A DNA stretch of 64,000 nucleotides. Source: Occultella aeris (GTDB lineage Bacteria; Actinomycetota; Actinomycetes; Actinomycetales; Beutenbergiaceae). Location of the stretch: the NCBI RefSeq assembly GCF_902703175.1, contig NZ_CACRYJ010000016.1, positions 62,001 through 126,000 on the forward strand, written 5' to 3'. Shown here one piece after another: positions 1 to 8,610 of the stretch (position 1 is the stretch's first letter; every line of letters starts with the position of its first letter). Below the pieces are notes generated by a model. It searched no databases. It had not been told where the DNA came from and saw nothing but the letters and a program-made list of their open reading frames with translations. The position numbers and the translations under genes were made by a program.

Positions 1-807
1 GCCGCCCTCGCGGTGGGCCTGTACCCGACCATGCCCCCGCACGCCGTCGCCTGGCTACGCGCGGTGTTCGCCGCCGTCGTCCTTCTGCTCGTGGTGCGCC
101 CCTGGCGCGCCGACTGGAACCGCCGCACGCTCGCCCAGACCGGCGTCTTCGGACTCGTCCTGCTCGGCATGAACATGCTGTTCTACGTGGCGATCGAGCA
201 CCTGCCGCTCGGCGCCGCCGTCGCCGTCGAGTTCACCGGCCCCGTGGCCGTGGCCGCGTGGGGCGGCCGGACGGCGCGGGCCCGGATCGCGATCGGGCTG
301 GCCCTGTTCGGTGTGCTCTCGATCAGCCTGGTCGGCCTGGACTGGTCGGTGACCGGGTCGACGGCGGACCTCCTCCTCGGTCTCGGCGCCGCGCTTGCCG
401 CCGGGGTGCTCTGGGCGGCCTACATGGTCATCGGCGGCCGGATCGTGCGGGCGCGGGACGGTCTGTCATCCCTCGCGGTGGGCCTGGCGATCGCCGCGGT
501 CGCGTTCGCCCCGTTCTCCGCACCGTTCGCCGGCGCCGCCGTCCGACCGGAGATCCTCCTGACCGCGGCCGCCGTGGGGGTGCTCTCCAGCGTGGTGCCG
601 TACGTGCTGGACCAGGTCACCCTCAAGCGGCTCGGCACGGCCACGTTCGCGCTCATGAACGCCCTGCTCCCGGTCTCGGCCACCATCATCGGCGTGATCG
701 CGCTGGCCCAGCTGCCCACGGCCGGCGAGGTGATCGGCGTCCTCGCGGTCAGCGCCGCGGTATGGATCTCGGGAAGCGGGAGACGACCCGCGGTGGAGCC
801 CGGCTGA
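1..807 (+). CDS. EamA/RhtA-type drug/metabolite exporter, 5'-truncated by window edge
   Basis: The reading frame is open from base 1, so the real start lies upstream of the window; a GTG at 13 is only the first possible start inside it. The protein is strongly hydrophobic with about eight remaining membrane segments. It shows two EamA-like halves, with small, polar-poor helices such as LPLGAAVAVEFTGPVAVA in the first half and VLSSVVPYVLDQ near residue 195. This arrangement matches RhtA/EamA inner-membrane exporters of amino acids and metabolites. The substrate cannot be told from sequence. The next gene is 106 bases downstream in the same direction, with no obvious operon link. Confidence 0.85.
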   Translation, partial: AALAVGLYPTMPPHAVAWLRAVFAAVVLLLVVRPWRADWNRRTLAQTGVFGLVLLGMNMLFYVAIEHLPLGAAVAVEFTGPVAVAAWGGRTARARIAIGLALFGVLSISLVGLDWSVTGSTADLLLGLGAALAAGVLWAAYMVIGGRIVRARDGLSSLAVGLAIAAVAFAPFSAPFAGAAVRPEILLTAAAVGVLSSVVPYVLDQVTLKRLGTATFALMNALLPVSATIIGVIALAQLPTAGEVIGVLAVSAAVWISGSGRRPAVEPG

Positions 808-913
808 AACGGCCGCCGAATCCGCCCAACAGGCGGGACGGGGTCGCCTGTGCCACGCTTTCGACTGCAGCCACCGCTGCGAATGTCTGTTCGAGAAGGA
901 TCGGGGTTCATCC

Positions 914-1198
914 ATGGGTGAAGTCATCGGTGTCATCATCTTCGGCGCTGTCATCGGCGTCATCGCACGCCTCGTCCGGCCCGGGCCGCAGAAGATCGGC
1001 ATGCTCTGGACGGTCATCATCGGGATCGTCGGCGCCCTGCTCGGCTACCTGATCTCCGGGTGGCTCGGGGTGCGGGACACGCCGGGCATCGACTGGATCC
1101 GCTGGGTCATCTCCATCGTCGCCGCCGTGGTCCTCCTCGGCGTCTATCTCGGCCTGACGGCGGGCAAGGGCTCGGGCGGCAACTCCGTCACGAAGTGA
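914..1198 (+). CDS. GlsB/YeaQ/YmgE-family small membrane protein
   Basis: A 94-residue protein with three predicted membrane helices: about residues 3-20, 29-50 and 63-86. It has the glycine-rich helices and short RPGPQK loop typical of the transglycosylase-associated (GlsB/YeaQ/YmgE) family, whose members are linked to stress responses but have no proven enzymatic activity. AGAAGGA lies about 14 bases before the ATG, which is a little far. It is a single gene followed by a strong hairpin at 1237-1274, so it is probably transcribed alone. Confidence 0.85.
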   Translation: MGEVIGVIIFGAVIGVIARLVRPGPQKIGMLWTVIIGIVGALLGYLISGWLGVRDTPGIDWIRWVISIVAAVVLLGVYLGLTAGKGSGGNSVTK

Positions 1199-1236
1199 TC
1201 GACGGCCTCGGTCCCGGTGGGATCGAGGTTCGCGGA

Positions 1237-1274
1237 GCGAGGGTCCGGTGGCCGGTCGGCCGCCGGACCCTCGC
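1237..1274 (+). terminator. Hairpin terminator after the GlsB-like gene
   Basis: Perfect 12-bp arms GCGAGGGTCCGG and CCGGACCCTCGC flank an inner GGCCG/CGGCC stem. The hairpin lies 38 bases after the GlsB-like stop and before nagB. There is no clear T-run, as is common in high-GC actinobacteria. Confidence 0.7.
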
Positions 1275-1336
1275 CTTGTGCGGGTACCACCCGGACGCAG
1301 GTGAGATCGGTGCCGCGATTCTGGGAGAGTGGGCCC

Positions 1337-2122
1337 ATGGAGCTCATCATCGCGCCGGATTCCCGGGCCATCGCCACCATCGTCGCCGACGCGATCGCCG
1401 CACTGCTGGACCGCAAGCCCGATGCCGTGCTCGGCGTCGCCACCGGATCCTCCCCGCTCGCGATCTACGACGAGCTCGCCACCCGGTACGCCGCCGGCGC
1501 GATCTCGCTCGCCGGTGCACGTGCGTTCATGCTGGACGAGTACGTGGGACTGGCCGCGGACCACCCGCAGCGGTACCGGAACGTGATCGAGACGGAGTTC
1601 GCCGGCCGGGTGGACATCGACCCGGCCAACGTGCAGGGTCCCGACGGGCTCGCCGCGGACATCCCCGCGGCCTGCGCGGCCTACGAGCAGGCGATCGTGG
1701 ACGCCGGCGGTGTGGACGTCCAGATCCTCGGTATCGGCACCGACGGGCACATCGCGTTCAACGAGCCGGGCTCCTCGCTCGCCTCGCGCACCAGGATCAA
1801 GACGCTCACCGTGCAGACCCGCCAGGACAACGCCCGGTTCTTCGACGGCGACCTCGAGCAGGTGCCCACCCACTGCCTCACCCAGGGCCTCGCCACCATC
1901 ATGAGCGCCCGGCACCTCGTGCTCGTCGCCACCGGGCTGGCCAAGGCCGAGGCCGTGCACCACATGGTCGAGGGCAGCGTCAGCGCGATGTGGCCGGCCA
2001 CGATCCTGCAGCACCACCCGCACGCGACCGTGCTCGTGGACGAGGCCGCCGCGTCCCGGCTGCAGCTCGCGAGCTACTACCGCCAGACGTACGAGTCAAA
2101 GCCGGCCTGGCAGGGCATCTGA
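1337..2122 (+). CDS. nagB: Glucosamine-6-phosphate deaminase
   Basis: The 261-residue length is normal for NagB, which converts glucosamine 6-phosphate to fructose 6-phosphate and ammonia in amino-sugar catabolism. Family signatures are clear: the phosphate-binding ATGSSP loop near residue 35, the LDEYVGL segment near 66 carrying the proton-shuttling Asp, and GIGTDGHIAFNEPGSS near 131-146 with the Asp/His/Glu catalytic residues. ATG 1337 is chosen because it starts directly at the conserved N-terminal strand MELIIA; an upstream in-frame start would add 40 unrelated residues. No nagA or DasR-like site was seen beside it, so it seems to stand alone. The NagZ-like enzyme at 10.8 kb could feed the same pathway. 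Confidence 0.95.
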   Translation: MELIIAPDSRAIATIVADAIAALLDRKPDAVLGVATGSSPLAIYDELATRYAAGAISLAGARAFMLDEYVGLAADHPQRYRNVIETEFAGRVDIDPANVQGPDGLAADIPAACAAYEQAIVDAGGVDVQILGIGTDGHIAFNEPGSSLASRTRIKTLTVQTRQDNARFFDGDLEQVPTHCLTQGLATIMSARHLVLVATGLAKAEAVHHMVEGSVSAMWPATILQHHPHATVLVDEAAASRLQLASYYRQTYESKPAWQGI

Positions 2123-2146
2123 ACGGCCTGACCGTGGCCGGTCGAG

Positions 2147-2163
2147 CGCCCGCGCGACGGGCG
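2147..2163. terminator. Small hairpin between convergent nagB and PhyH genes
   Basis: Six-base arms CGCCCG and CGGGCG with a 5-base loop, located between two convergent stop codons. It is short and without a T-run, so it is only a possible bidirectional terminator. Confidence 0.4.
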
Positions 2164-2168
2164 GCAGC

Positions 2169-2936
2169 TCAGGCGATGACGGCCCCGTCGCGCAGGAACG
2201 GGTCGAACGAGCCCCAGGGCTCGGAGCCGTCCGCGGACATGATCACCTCCGCCGAGTACTGCGCCAGGTAGACCCTGCGCATCCGGTCGGTCAGGTTCGG
2301 CCCGCTCCGGTGGATCACCACGCTGGAGAACACGGCGATGGAGCCGGCCGGGACCACGACGGGCATCCCCGGGTCCGACCCGAAGTAGCAGACCTTGTCA
2401 TTGACCCGCGGGTCCGGGATGTGCTTGATGTAGGAGCGGATCCCGGACCGTGAGTACGGCAGCAGGTACACCGAGCCGTTCTCCTCGGTGACGTCGTCGA
2501 GAGCGATCCAGCAGGTGAGGTACGGCTCGTGGTTCTCATGGACGTACCCGGAGTCCTGGTGCCACCCGAACGCGGTGTCCGGATCTCCCGCCTTGAGGAC
2601 GTACTGCTCCCAGAACAGGTACGCGTCGTCACCGAGGGTCGCGCGGCAGATCTGCGCCATCGTGTCCCCGAACAGGAACTGCCTCAGTTCGGGCCGCTGC
2701 TGGTAGACCATCGCGGAGAAGTACCGCTTGCCCCGGGCATTGATGCCGATCCGATCCACCCCCTTGGCGTCCATCTCGGCGTCGAGCCGGTCGACGGCGA
2801 ACTGGGCGCCCCCGCGCAGCAGTTCGAGTTCGGTGTCACTGAGGACGTTCTCCAGGATGAAGTACCCCTCGTCGCGGTACTGCGCACGCATCTGCTCGGT
2901 GACCAGGGGTGCGTGGGTGTGCTGGACGCTGCTCAT
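2169..2936 (-). CDS. Phytanoyl-CoA dioxygenase (PhyH) family Fe(II)/2-oxoglutarate oxygenase
   Basis: The 255-residue product has the iron-binding facial triad of the PhyH family: H126 and D128 in WHQDSGY, and H209 in VVIHRSGPN. The double-stranded beta-helix is framed by TCWIALDDVTEENGSVYLLP, which is typical of the family. It should be a cytoplasmic 2-oxoglutarate-dependent hydroxylase. Bacterial members act on many small molecules, so the substrate is unknown. The start at 2936 is preceded by GAGGTCC at good spacing; an open frame upstream adds 45 residues that read through the shared promoter. It is divergent from an AraC-type gene with 121 bases between starts, suggesting that regulator controls it. 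Confidence 0.88.
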   Translation of the reverse strand: MSSVQHTHAPLVTEQMRAQYRDEGYFILENVLSDTELELLRGGAQFAVDRLDAEMDAKGVDRIGINARGKRYFSAMVYQQRPELRQFLFGDTMAQICRATLGDDAYLFWEQYVLKAGDPDTAFGWHQDSGYVHENHEPYLTCWIALDDVTEENGSVYLLPYSRSGIRSYIKHIPDPRVNDKVCYFGSDPGMPVVVPAGSIAVFSSVVIHRSGPNLTDRMRRVYLAQYSAEVIMSADGSEPWGSFDPFLRDGAVIA

Positions 2937-3057
2937 CGGGACCTCACCATCGATCGGGATCTGACCCGTCCACGCTAGGCAGCGGGACACCCGGGCCGGA
3001 ATGCTCGTGGTGGACCGTGCCATGTACGTTCTGGCGCGATCGCGGTTCAATCTCACC

Positions 3058-3858
3058 ATGCACCAGCGCACCCGTCTGCTCGTTGCCGACGCGCCCGTGA
3101 CCAGGATCGGCCGGCTCGTGCTGGCCGGTCAGGTCATCGATGACGAACCTGTGATGCCCGCGAACCTGCGGGTCATGGACCCTTACGTACTGTCCGCAGT
3201 GTTCGCCGGGCGCGGCGTCTACGAGGATGCCGAGGGCACGCAGCCGATCCGCCCGGGCACCGTCACGGTGGTCCGGCCCGGGGTGCCGCACCGGTACGCG
3301 ACGGCGCCCGGCGAACGATGGACGGAGGTCTTCGCAGTGTTCGACGGTCCGCTGTTCGAGGCCCTCGACGCGGCCGGGGCGCTGCCCGAAGCCGGTCCGC
3401 AGCACCCGTCCCCGACACCGGCGATGGCAGCGCTGCAGACGGTGCTGCGGATGACCCCCTCGGGTCGGCTCGGGGCCGAGCACCAGCTCATGGCGCTCGC
3501 GGACTGGCTGCTCGACGCCGGCCGGTCCGAACCGGGGGCCTCGCTCACGGCGCCGGTCCAGTCCGCGGTGGAACGGCTCTCGGGTACCCTCGACGCGCCG
3601 GTCGACCTGCGCGCCCTGGCAGCCGAGGTGGGGCTGTCCTACGACGCGTTCCGACGGAGGTTCTCGGCCGAGGTGGGCCGCTCACCCCTGGCGTTCCGCA
3701 ACGATCGACGCCTCGCCGCGGCCGCGACCCTGCTCCGGCACACGGACCTGACCAATGGGGCGGTCGCGCGGGCCCTCGGCTACGTCGACGAGTTCCATTT
3801 CTCCCGGCGGTTCCGGGCCCACCACGGCGTGCCACCCGGGCGGTACCGGCGCCGGTGA
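3058..3858 (+). CDS. AraC-family transcriptional regulator
   Basis: The N-terminal half looks like an AraC_binding cupin sensor, with the GRGVYEDAEGTQPIRPGTVTVV segment followed by PHRYATAPGERWTEVF. The C-terminal 90 residues hold two helix-turn-helix units, ending in the classic GYVDEFHFSRRFRAHHGVPP followed by GRYRRR. ATG 3058 is preferred because starting at the ATG at 3001 would use 57 bases of the region shared with the divergent PhyH gene; the earlier start is still possible. A 10-bp palindrome CGCGATCGCG at 3035-3044 just before the start could be an operator. The likely target is the adjacent oxygenase gene. Confidence 0.88.
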   Translation: MHQRTRLLVADAPVTRIGRLVLAGQVIDDEPVMPANLRVMDPYVLSAVFAGRGVYEDAEGTQPIRPGTVTVVRPGVPHRYATAPGERWTEVFAVFDGPLFEALDAAGALPEAGPQHPSPTPAMAALQTVLRMTPSGRLGAEHQLMALADWLLDAGRSEPGASLTAPVQSAVERLSGTLDAPVDLRALAAEVGLSYDAFRRRFSAEVGRSPLAFRNDRRLAAAATLLRHTDLTNGAVARALGYVDEFHFSRRFRAHHGVPPGRYRRR

Positions 3859-3879
3859 CCGTCGTGACATATTGACCCC

Positions 3880-4386
3880 ATGGATACCCCCACCCTTCTC
3901 GGGATCGGCGTGGTCGCGCTGATTCTCGTGATGTCCGTCGTCGGCACCATCCTCAAACGCAAGGCCATCGCGAAGGGCAATGAGATCGGCGCCAGGCGCT
4001 CCGCGGACCGGCAGTCCGGCAAGGCGGGCACGCTCGGCGAGACCGTGGTCATCAACGCGCCCGTCGACGTCGTCGCCGGCCTCGTGGCTCCGATCCTCAC
4101 CGGCACCTGGGTGACGCAGAAGTCACCGACAGAGTGGACCCAGAAGATGTACCACGACGATGACATCACCTTCCGGATCGCGCCGGTCGCGGACGGCTCC
4201 GAGGTGTACGTGGCCGAGACCATCGAGTTCATGGGCACCGTCAACGGTGCCAAGCAGTGGCGCAGGTTCCGGGAGCGGATCGCCACGGCCGCCGCCGAGA
4301 ACGGGCTGGGCAGCAGGGCCGGGCAGCGCCACCTGGTTCGCTCGCACGCCGTGCAGAACGACGACCACGTGTGGATCGCCCGGTAA
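3880..4386 (+). CDS. Membrane-anchored protein of unknown function, SRPBCC-like soluble part
   Basis: The 168-residue protein starts with one membrane helix (about residues 6-25), followed by a basic linker KRKAIAKGNEIGARRSADRQ. A soluble domain comes next, whose opening LGETVVINAPVDVVAGLVAPIL resembles the start of START/SRPBCC-fold ligand-binding domains. The family could not be named, so function is open. A CATATT hexamer at 3868-3873 lies 6 bases before the ATG, which suggests a leaderless transcript. The gene is followed 47 bases later by the alpha-galactosidase gene in the same direction. Confidence 0.65.
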   Translation: MDTPTLLGIGVVALILVMSVVGTILKRKAIAKGNEIGARRSADRQSGKAGTLGETVVINAPVDVVAGLVAPILTGTWVTQKSPTEWTQKMYHDDDITFRIAPVADGSEVYVAETIEFMGTVNGAKQWRRFRERIATAAAENGLGSRAGQRHLVRSHAVQNDDHVWIAR

Positions 4387-4433
4387 CGGGTCCGGTCCGC
4401 CCAGCCGATCCAGAACCCTGCCGGAGGTCAACC

Positions 4434-6557
4434 TTGTCCGAGCCCGTGCTCCATCACCTGCGCGCCGGCGGGGTCTCCCTCGTGCTGCGCACCATCAGCG
4501 ACCGGCTGCCGGAGGTACTGCACTGGGGCGCCGACCTCGGCGACGTGCCGGGCGCCGCACTGGCTGACCTGGACCTCGCCTCGCGCCCCCAGCAGGTCAC
4601 CGACCAGACGAACGACCCGGTCCAGGTGAGCCTGCTGCCGGAGTTGTCCGCGGGCTGGCTCGGCACGCCCGGGCTGAGCGGCCACTTCGCCGGCGCCCGC
4701 TCGAGCCACCGGTTCACCGTCACGGGCGCGCGCTTCGACGCCGCCCGCGCCGAGCTCGAGGCGAGCGACGCGAGCGGACTCGGCCTCGCCGTCGTCGTCG
4801 AGCTCACCCCCCAGGGCCTGGTGCGCCAGCGCGCCACGGTCACCAACCACGCGGTCGGTCCTTACACCCTGGACGCGGCCCACCTGACCCTGCCGGTGCC
4901 GGCACGGGCCACCGAGGTCCTCGACCTCACCGGCCACCACCTGCGCGAACGCTCCCCGCAGCGCGCCCCCTGGCAGGTCGGCGTGCGCAGCCATGACAGC
5001 CGGCGCGGGAGGACCGGCCTGTCCTCGACCACGCTGATGATCGCTGGGGAAGCCGGGTTCTCCTTCGGCGGCGGCGAGGTGTGGGGCGTGCACACGGCGT
5101 GGAGCGGCAACCACCGCATGTACGCCGAGCACCACAACGACGGGCGCAAGCTGCTCGGCGGCGGCGAGCTCCTCCTGCCCGGCGAGATCGTGCTCGCCCA
5201 GGGCGACGACTACACCACCCCGTGGCTCTACTACTCCTACGGCGTTGGCCTGGACGAGCTGTCCGCCCGGTTCCACCAGTGGCTGCGCGCACGGCCGGGC
5301 CGAGCCACCCGGCCTCGTCCGGTCACGCTGAACACCTGGGAGGCCGTCTACTTCGACCAGAGGCTCGAGAAGCTGACGGAGCTCGCGGACGTGGGCGCCG
5401 CCGTCGGGGTCGAGCGGTTCGTGCTCGACGACGGCTGGTTCGGCTCGCGCCGCGACGACACCTCGGGGCTGGGGGACTGGGAGGTCTCCGCCGACGTGTG
5501 GCCGGACGGGCTCGGGCCGCTCATCGAGCGCGTGCGCGGCGCCGGCATGGAGTTCGGACTGTGGGTGGAGCCGGAGATGATCAACGTCGACTCCGACCTG
5601 GCCCGCGCGCACCCGGACTGGATCCTCGCGCCGGTGGGCCGGCTGCCGATGGAGTTCCGCAGCCAGCAGGTGCTGAACCTGACCATCCCGGAGGCGTTCG
5701 CGCACATCCGTGGCCGGCTGATCGCGCTCCTGGACACCTATGACATCGCCTACCTGAAGTGGGACCACAACCGCGACCTCATCGAGGCGTGCGACCCGGT
5801 CACCGGAAAGTCGCTCGTGCACGCCCAGACCGCGGCGTTCTACCGGCTCGTGGACGACCTCAAGTCCGCGCACCCGGAGGTCGAGATCGAGAGCTGTGCC
5901 TCCGGCGGCGGGCGGGTGGACCTTGAGGTACTGGAGCGCACCGACCGGGTCTGGGCCTCGGACTGCATCGACCCGCTCGAACGCCAGCACATCCAGCGCT
6001 GGACCGGGCTGTTGCTGCCGCCTGAGCTCGTCGGTGCGCACGTCGCCTCGCCCACCTCGCACAGCACCGGACGCACCCACGACCTGTCCTTCCGCGCCGT
6101 GACCGCCATGTTCGGGCACTTCGGACTCGAGTGGGACCTGACGGCCGCCTCGGAGGTGGACCGGGCCGAGGTGGCCGAGTGGATCGCCGCGCACAAGGGC
6201 TACCGCGAGCTCCTGCACACTGGCCGCACGGTCCGCGTGGATGAGCCGGATCCGAGCCGGTTCGTGCACGGCATCGTCGCGCCGGACCGGCGGCGCGGCC
6301 TGTTCGCCGGGGTCATGCTGGCGACGTCGGTGCACCAGCCGACGCCGCCCGTCACGCTGGCCGGGCTGGACGAGGAGCTCACCTACGAGGTCACGCTGGT
6401 CGGCGTCGGGACGGGCGACGGCGGGGGCTGGGGTCGGCCGTTGCCGTGGGCCGAGCGCGGGGTGCGGTTGTCCGGGCGGATGCTGCACCGGGTGGGCCTG
6501 GTGCTGCCGCGGCTGAACCCCGAGCACGCGGTGCTGCTGGAGGTGCGGGCGAGCTGA
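4434..6557 (+). CDS. GH36 alpha-galactosidase
   Basis: The 707-residue protein has the full GH36 plan: an N-terminal beta-supersandwich, a central barrel and a C-terminal beta domain. The nucleophile is D444 in YLKWDHNRD and the acid/base is D510 in WASDCIDPLERQ. The segments WVEPEMIN and CASGGGRVDLEVLERTDRVW are also diagnostic. It releases terminal alpha-galactose from raffinose-type or galactomannan-derived sugars. No signal peptide is seen, so it probably works on imported oligosaccharides. TTG 4434 is selected because GGAGG lies 6 bases upstream and the family sequence begins there; longer open frame to 4257 is a shadow of the previous gene. No transporter or regulator is adjacent. Confidence 0.93.
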   Translation: MSEPVLHHLRAGGVSLVLRTISDRLPEVLHWGADLGDVPGAALADLDLASRPQQVTDQTNDPVQVSLLPELSAGWLGTPGLSGHFAGARSSHRFTVTGARFDAARAELEASDASGLGLAVVVELTPQGLVRQRATVTNHAVGPYTLDAAHLTLPVPARATEVLDLTGHHLRERSPQRAPWQVGVRSHDSRRGRTGLSSTTLMIAGEAGFSFGGGEVWGVHTAWSGNHRMYAEHHNDGRKLLGGGELLLPGEIVLAQGDDYTTPWLYYSYGVGLDELSARFHQWLRARPGRATRPRPVTLNTWEAVYFDQRLEKLTELADVGAAVGVERFVLDDGWFGSRRDDTSGLGDWEVSADVWPDGLGPLIERVRGAGMEFGLWVEPEMINVDSDLARAHPDWILAPVGRLPMEFRSQQVLNLTIPEAFAHIRGRLIALLDTYDIAYLKWDHNRDLIEACDPVTGKSLVHAQTAAFYRLVDDLKSAHPEVEIESCASGGGRVDLEVLERTDRVWASDCIDPLERQHIQRWTGLLLPPELVGAHVASPTSHSTGRTHDLSFRAVTAMFGHFGLEWDLTAASEVDRAEVAEWIAAHKGYRELLHTGRTVRVDEPDPSRFVHGIVAPDRRRGLFAGVMLATSVHQPTPPVTLAGLDEELTYEVTLVGVGTGDGGGWGRPLPWAERGVRLSGRMLHRVGLVLPRLNPEHAVLLEVRAS

Positions 6558-6566
6558 CGGAGCCCG

Positions 6567-6587
6567 CCAGCCGGGTCTGACGGCTGG
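6567..6587. terminator. Hairpin between convergent alpha-galactosidase and VOC genes
   Basis: Seven-base arms CCAGCCG and CGGCTGG around a 7-base loop, ending directly at the VOC stop codon and 10 bases after the alpha-galactosidase stop. Likely a bidirectional terminator. Confidence 0.55.
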
Positions 6588-7286
6588 TCAGTCCTGCGAG
6601 AGGCTGAACACGATGCCGTCGGGATCGGCCAGCGCCACAGAGCCGTCGTCGCCGCCGATCCTGCGTGCACCCAGGGAGACCAACCGGTCGACCTCTGTGG
6701 TCGGGTCGCCCTCGGCGACGAGATCGAAGCGATGGCGGTCGTGCGAGGGCCCCGCGATCGGGGGCGTGCCGCCCCAGGCGAGCTTCGTGCCGCCGTGCGG
6801 GGACTGGACGGCGGTCTCCTGGTCCCGGTCCCAGACCAGTGGCCAGCCCAGTGCCTGCGCCCAGAACAGGCCGACGTCGCGGGTCCCGGTGCAGGCGACC
6901 TCGCCGAGGAAACCGCAGCCGGCCAGGAACTTGTTGCCGGCCTCGATCACACAGAACTCGTTGCCGTCGGTATCGGCGAGCACGATGTGACCCTCCTCCG
7001 GCCGCTGGCCGATGTCGATGTGGGCGGCGCCGCGTTCGAGGGCCGCCGTGACGATCTCCTGCTGGTCCGCGGGAGTCGCGCTGGTCAGGTGGAGATGGAC
7101 CCGGTTCGGACCGGCCTTCTCGGCCGCGGTGTGCGAGAACCGCAGACCGACCTGGGTCTCGGAGCCGGGCAGCAGCGGGCCGCGCGCGTCGTCGATGACG
7201 GCCCGTCCCAGCATGCCGGCCCAGAACTCCGCCGCCACGGCCGGGTCATGGGCATCGAAGGTCACGGCCAGCAGACGCAGGGGCAT
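6588..7286 (-). CDS. Two-domain VOC (glyoxalase/bleomycin-resistance fold) protein
   Basis: The 232-residue protein contains two tandem VOC units. Both end in related strands, HIVLADTDGNEFCVIEAG near residue 110 and SVALADPDGIVFSLSQD at the C-terminus, which mark the repeated beta-alpha-beta-beta-beta modules. Bacterial proteins of this size are mostly uncharacterised and annotated as VOC or glyoxalase-like. Metal ligands and substrate are not assignable here. The start at 7286 begins at the first fold strand (MPLRLLAVTFDA); an open frame upstream adds low-complexity Gly/Pro sequence and is rejected. Confidence 0.82.
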   Translation of the reverse strand: MPLRLLAVTFDAHDPAVAAEFWAGMLGRAVIDDARGPLLPGSETQVGLRFSHTAAEKAGPNRVHLHLTSATPADQQEIVTAALERGAAHIDIGQRPEEGHIVLADTDGNEFCVIEAGNKFLAGCGFLGEVACTGTRDVGLFWAQALGWPLVWDRDQETAVQSPHGGTKLAWGGTPPIAGPSHDRHRFDLVAEGDPTTEVDRLVSLGARRIGGDDGSVALADPDGIVFSLSQD

Positions 7287-7374
7287 GTCAAGGACGGTAG
7301 GCCCGGACGCGGCGCCCGCGCACCCCAATTGTCTGCGGGTGCCGACGCGTGTGGCGCCGGCGAGCCCGCCCGGC

Positions 7375-8604
7375 TCAGGCCATCCCGGAAGAGGACCGGG
7401 CACCGAGGAACGGCTCAAGGTCGTCCTCCCGGTCGAGCCAGGGGGCGAGGCCCTCGGCCTGCTCGGCCGGGGTGAGCAGCGACTCCTCGAACGCCTGCGC
7501 CACCGCGGCCCGGTGCGGTCCGGCGCCGACCACCAGGAACCGGGTGTGCGGCGAGTGGTGGTTCCACCGCGAGGCGATCCCGACGCTCAGCTGCCGCCCG
7601 GCGCCCAGCACGCCGCACACGGAGTCGGGTCGGTTCGGCACCCAGAACCGGCCGCGGACCACTCGCGGGCCGTTGATGAGGGCGTCGATGTGGGTGAGCA
7701 GGCGGCTCGGATGCACGGCAGCCGGGGAGCGCAGGTCGAGGGTCCACACGCCCGACGGCGCTGCCTCGCCCGGGTGGGCACGGGCACCCTCCGCGTCGGC
7801 CCCGGGAGCGTCAGCGAGCATGCCCGGTCCGGGTGTCATGCTCAGCGGGTGCGCGCGGCGTTCGGTGGCCATCGTGGAGTGCGGGTGGCCGAGCACGCCG
7901 CTCAGCCACGGTTCGTGCGCATCGTCCCAGCGGGTGCTCTCGGGGGCACGGAGCGCCTCGAGCAGGTCCGAGCCGAGGTGGGCCCCGTGGGTGGCGTGGG
8001 AGGCCGGGCTGACACCGACCCGCTCGGGCACGGTGGTCTGCGCCGGCGTGGTGAGCAGCACCGCGTCCGCGACCGGCAGCTGGCCGAGCAGCACCTCGCC
8101 GATGGCCCGGTGATCGCCATGGGTCAGCATCAGGCCACGGTCGGCGAGGTCCTCCTCGCCGAGAAGATCCGTGGCGAGCGTGTCCGGGTTCACCAGGCTG
8201 ATGGTGGCGCCGAGGCGCACCGCGCGAAGGTCACCGTCGGACCCGAGGTGCTGGGCGAGGCCCCGCACCGCCGGCAGCAGCTCGGCCGCGGCGGGCAGCG
8301 CGAGGATCATGCCGGCGTACGAACCGGTTTGCGCCAGCCGGGCCAGCACGGGTACGGCGTCCTCGCGGACCGCGCAGGCCGGGCAGACGTGGTCGAGGTC
8401 CACGAACGTGTCCCCGAGGGCGGCGCCCGCGTGCAGGATCCGACGCCGGAGCCGGTGACCCTCGAGGTCGTGGACCACCGCGACCACGTCCGGGCGGTCC
8501 ACGAGGGCGCTGCCGAGCGCGATCTCCCGGTCGATCGGGTCGACGCTCGCCAGCACCGCGACGGGCAGGCGCGGTGGTCCCTGGGTCTCGGAACGCTCAG
8601 TCAT
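7375..8604 (-). CDS. CobW-C domain protein lacking the G3E GTPase P-loop
   Basis: The C-terminal third (VWTLDLRSPAAVHPSRL, RGRFWVPNRPDSVC, SRWNHHSPHTRFLVVG and the final LLTPAEQAEGLAPWLDREDD) matches the CobW_C region of COG0523 metal-related GTPases. The N-terminal segment aligns in position with PVTVLSGFLGAGKT but reads PVAVLASVDPIDREIA (residues 14-29), so the Walker A motif is missing. The usual CxCC metal site is replaced by CPAC (C74, C77). The frame is otherwise complete at 409 residues, so this looks like a diverged paralogue rather than a pseudogene. An iron-box-like palindrome ends 7 bases upstream of the start, implying metal control. It may bind metal without hydrolysing GTP; this is inference. 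Confidence 0.75.
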   Translation of the reverse strand: MTERSETQGPPRLPVAVLASVDPIDREIALGSALVDRPDVVAVVHDLEGHRLRRRILHAGAALGDTFVDLDHVCPACAVREDAVPVLARLAQTGSYAGMILALPAAAELLPAVRGLAQHLGSDGDLRAVRLGATISLVNPDTLATDLLGEEDLADRGLMLTHGDHRAIGEVLLGQLPVADAVLLTTPAQTTVPERVGVSPASHATHGAHLGSDLLEALRAPESTRWDDAHEPWLSGVLGHPHSTMATERRAHPLSMTPGPGMLADAPGADAEGARAHPGEAAPSGVWTLDLRSPAAVHPSRLLTHIDALINGPRVVRGRFWVPNRPDSVCGVLGAGRQLSVGIASRWNHHSPHTRFLVVGAGPHRAAVAQAFEESLLTPAEQAEGLAPWLDREDDLEPFLGARSSSGMA

Positions 8605-8610
8605 AGGTGC

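Noticed and set aside
1275-1336. glmS ribozyme, riboswitch or DasR site upstream of nagB
   Set aside because: The space is too short for a ribozyme, and no ACTGGTCTAGACCAG-like site is visible.
4428-6527. A 699-residue open frame opposite the alpha-galactosidase
   Set aside because: Same reason; the GH36 catalytic motifs lie on the plus strand.
7375-8604. CobW-like gene as a pseudogene
   Set aside because: The frame is full-length without stops or frameshift and has a regulatory site; it is a diverged paralogue.
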